This document shows positions 15,300-16,149 of a stretch of 16,149 nucleotides of DNA, piece after piece (the first letter of the stretch is position 1; each line of letters starts with the position of its first letter). Position numbers and translations under genes: made by a program. Source of the DNA: Rhodobacter sp. (GTDB taxonomy: Bacteria > Pseudomonadota > Alphaproteobacteria > Rhodobacterales > Rhodobacteraceae); NCBI GenBank assembly GCA_003536295.1, contig DPZQ01000154.1, positions 1 through 16,149 on the forward strand, given 5' to 3'. The notes below the pieces were generated by a model, which did not search any database, had not been told where the DNA came from, and worked only from the letters and a program-made list of their open reading frames with translations.

Positions 15300-16149
15300 A
15301 TGAGTATTTCGACGTCGACACAGGGTGCAAAAAATCTGCCACGCTACTTTTCAGCAGTGTTTCAATTGGCCCAAAAGTTAGATGCGGGGCAAATTGATTT
15401 TCTTTTGCCAGACGGCCGCCTGTTTCGGGCCGTCGGCCAAAAATCAGGCCCAAAGGCGCATCTTAATATTCATAACTCTGATGTGTTCGCCCGCCTGATC
15501 CGTGAAGGTGATCTGGGTTTTTGCGATGCCTATTTAGATGCTTGGTGGTCAACTCCCGACCTGCAAGCACTTTTGGATCTTTTGAATCTTGATAATGATT
15601 TGGTTTTTGACGCTTTTCCTGGAAATACACTTTTGTGTAAGTTTGAGCGGTTTAGATTTTGGCTTAAAAACAACTCACGGCAGCAGGCTAAAAAGAATAT
15701 TTCTTACCACTATGATCTTGGGAATGATTTTTACAGTCTTTGGCTGGATCAAACCATGACTTATTCATCGGCGCTGTTTCTCTCAGGCTCAGAATCGCTT
15801 GAGCAAGCTCAGACTCAGAAATACCAGCGTTTGGTTGACCAGTTAGGCCTTAAACCTGGGGATCACGTGCTTGAGATTGGGTGCGGCTGGGGAGGGTTTG
15901 CAGAATTTTCTGCTCGTGAGCTTGGCTTGAAAGTCACCTGCCTGACAATTTCAAAAGAACAGTATACTTTCGCCGTCGAGCGTATTGCCAAAGCGGGCCT
16001 ATCTGATCAAGTCACGATCAAACTTCAAGATTATCGCGATGAAACTGGCCTTTATGATGGAGTAGTAAGTATCGAGATGTTTGAGGCGGTAGGCGAAAAA
16101 TATTGGCCGATTTACTTTGACACTTTGCGCAACCGCTTAAAACAAGGTG
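15300..16149 (+). CDS. cfa: Cyclopropane-fatty-acyl-phospholipid synthase (partial, runs off the right edge)
   Basis: This SAM-dependent enzyme adds a methylene bridge to unsaturated acyl chains in membrane phospholipids, which helps against acid, oxidative and light stress. The first 283 codons are present. The N-terminal lipid-binding region includes REGDLGFCDAYLDAWWSTPD (68-87). SYHYDLGNDFY (135-145), the SAM-binding motif LEIGCGWGGF (191-200), QDYRD (243-247) and SIEMFEAVGEKYW (257-269) follow. The family is usually about 400 aa, so roughly the last third lies outside. The ATG at 15300 follows a G6 run (15291-15296). No photolyase terminator is visible in the 54-base gap. Confidence 0.92.
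   Translation, partial: MSISTSTQGAKNLPRYFSAVFQLAQKLDAGQIDFLLPDGRLFRAVGQKSGPKAHLNIHNSDVFARLIREGDLGFCDAYLDAWWSTPDLQALLDLLNLDNDLVFDAFPGNTLLCKFERFRFWLKNNSRQQAKKNISYHYDLGNDFYSLWLDQTMTYSSALFLSGSESLEQAQTQKYQRLVDQLGLKPGDHVLEIGCGWGGFAEFSARELGLKVTCLTISKEQYTFAVERIAKAGLSDQVTIKLQDYRDETGLYDGVVSIEMFEAVGEKYWPIYFDTLRNRLKQG

Overview
The window looks like chromosomal DNA from a marine alphaproteobacterium of the Roseobacter group (Rhodobacteraceae). The evidence is the set of gene families and their wording: DUF1285, a CHCC zinc-ribbon protein, DUF599, glcDEF, a GabD-type dehydrogenase, RarD, GuaD, MgtE, a class I photolyase and a cyclopropane fatty acid synthase. Base composition looks only moderately GC-rich by eye. 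With the decayed genes, this would suit a pelagic, partly streamlined lineage, but that placement is inference. No rRNA, tRNA, CRISPR array, insertion sequence, phage gene or secretion/defence cluster was seen.

Left part (1-2420). A 59-residue zinc-ribbon gene (276-455) and a DUF1285 gene (535-1122) read leftwards. Divergent from DUF1285 is a ruined MoxR AAA-ATPase gene (from 1202). It runs directly into the apparent last codons of another membrane protein (to 1693), as if an internal deletion had removed most of a moxR-type operon. A DUF599 membrane protein (1724-2419) follows on the minus strand.

Central part (2420-7000). A tightly packed glcD-glcE-glcF operon encodes the three-subunit glycolate oxidase, which feeds electrons from phytoplankton-type glycolate into respiration. 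A small heat-shock protein gene follows. Its leader carries a good alphaproteobacterial RpoH-type promoter match overlapping the glcF stop codon, then three consecutive hairpins. The last hairpin encloses the ribosome binding site and abuts the start codon, resembling a ROSE RNA thermometer. A 14-bp perfect stem closes the unit as a two-way terminator shared with gabD, which converges from the right.

Right part (7000-16149). gabD (succinate-semialdehyde dehydrogenase) is divergent from an alpha/beta-hydrolase (arylformamidase-like) pseudogene with five in-frame stops and a frameshift. rarD and guaD (guanine deaminase) lie on the minus strand. mgtE (Mg2+ channel) and a 5-formyltetrahydrofolate cyclo-ligase overlap by four bases on the plus strand. 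Last come a CPD photolyase and a cyclopropane fatty acid synthase (cut by the window edge), a pair known from singlet-oxygen/light-stress regulons in Rhodobacter.

Overall this is mostly ordinary housekeeping and accessory metabolism. The most interesting points are the small-heat-shock leader, the two decayed loci, the zinc-ribbon gene that length filters miss, and an odd small open frame antisense to the photolyase start. I found no convincing new multigene system.
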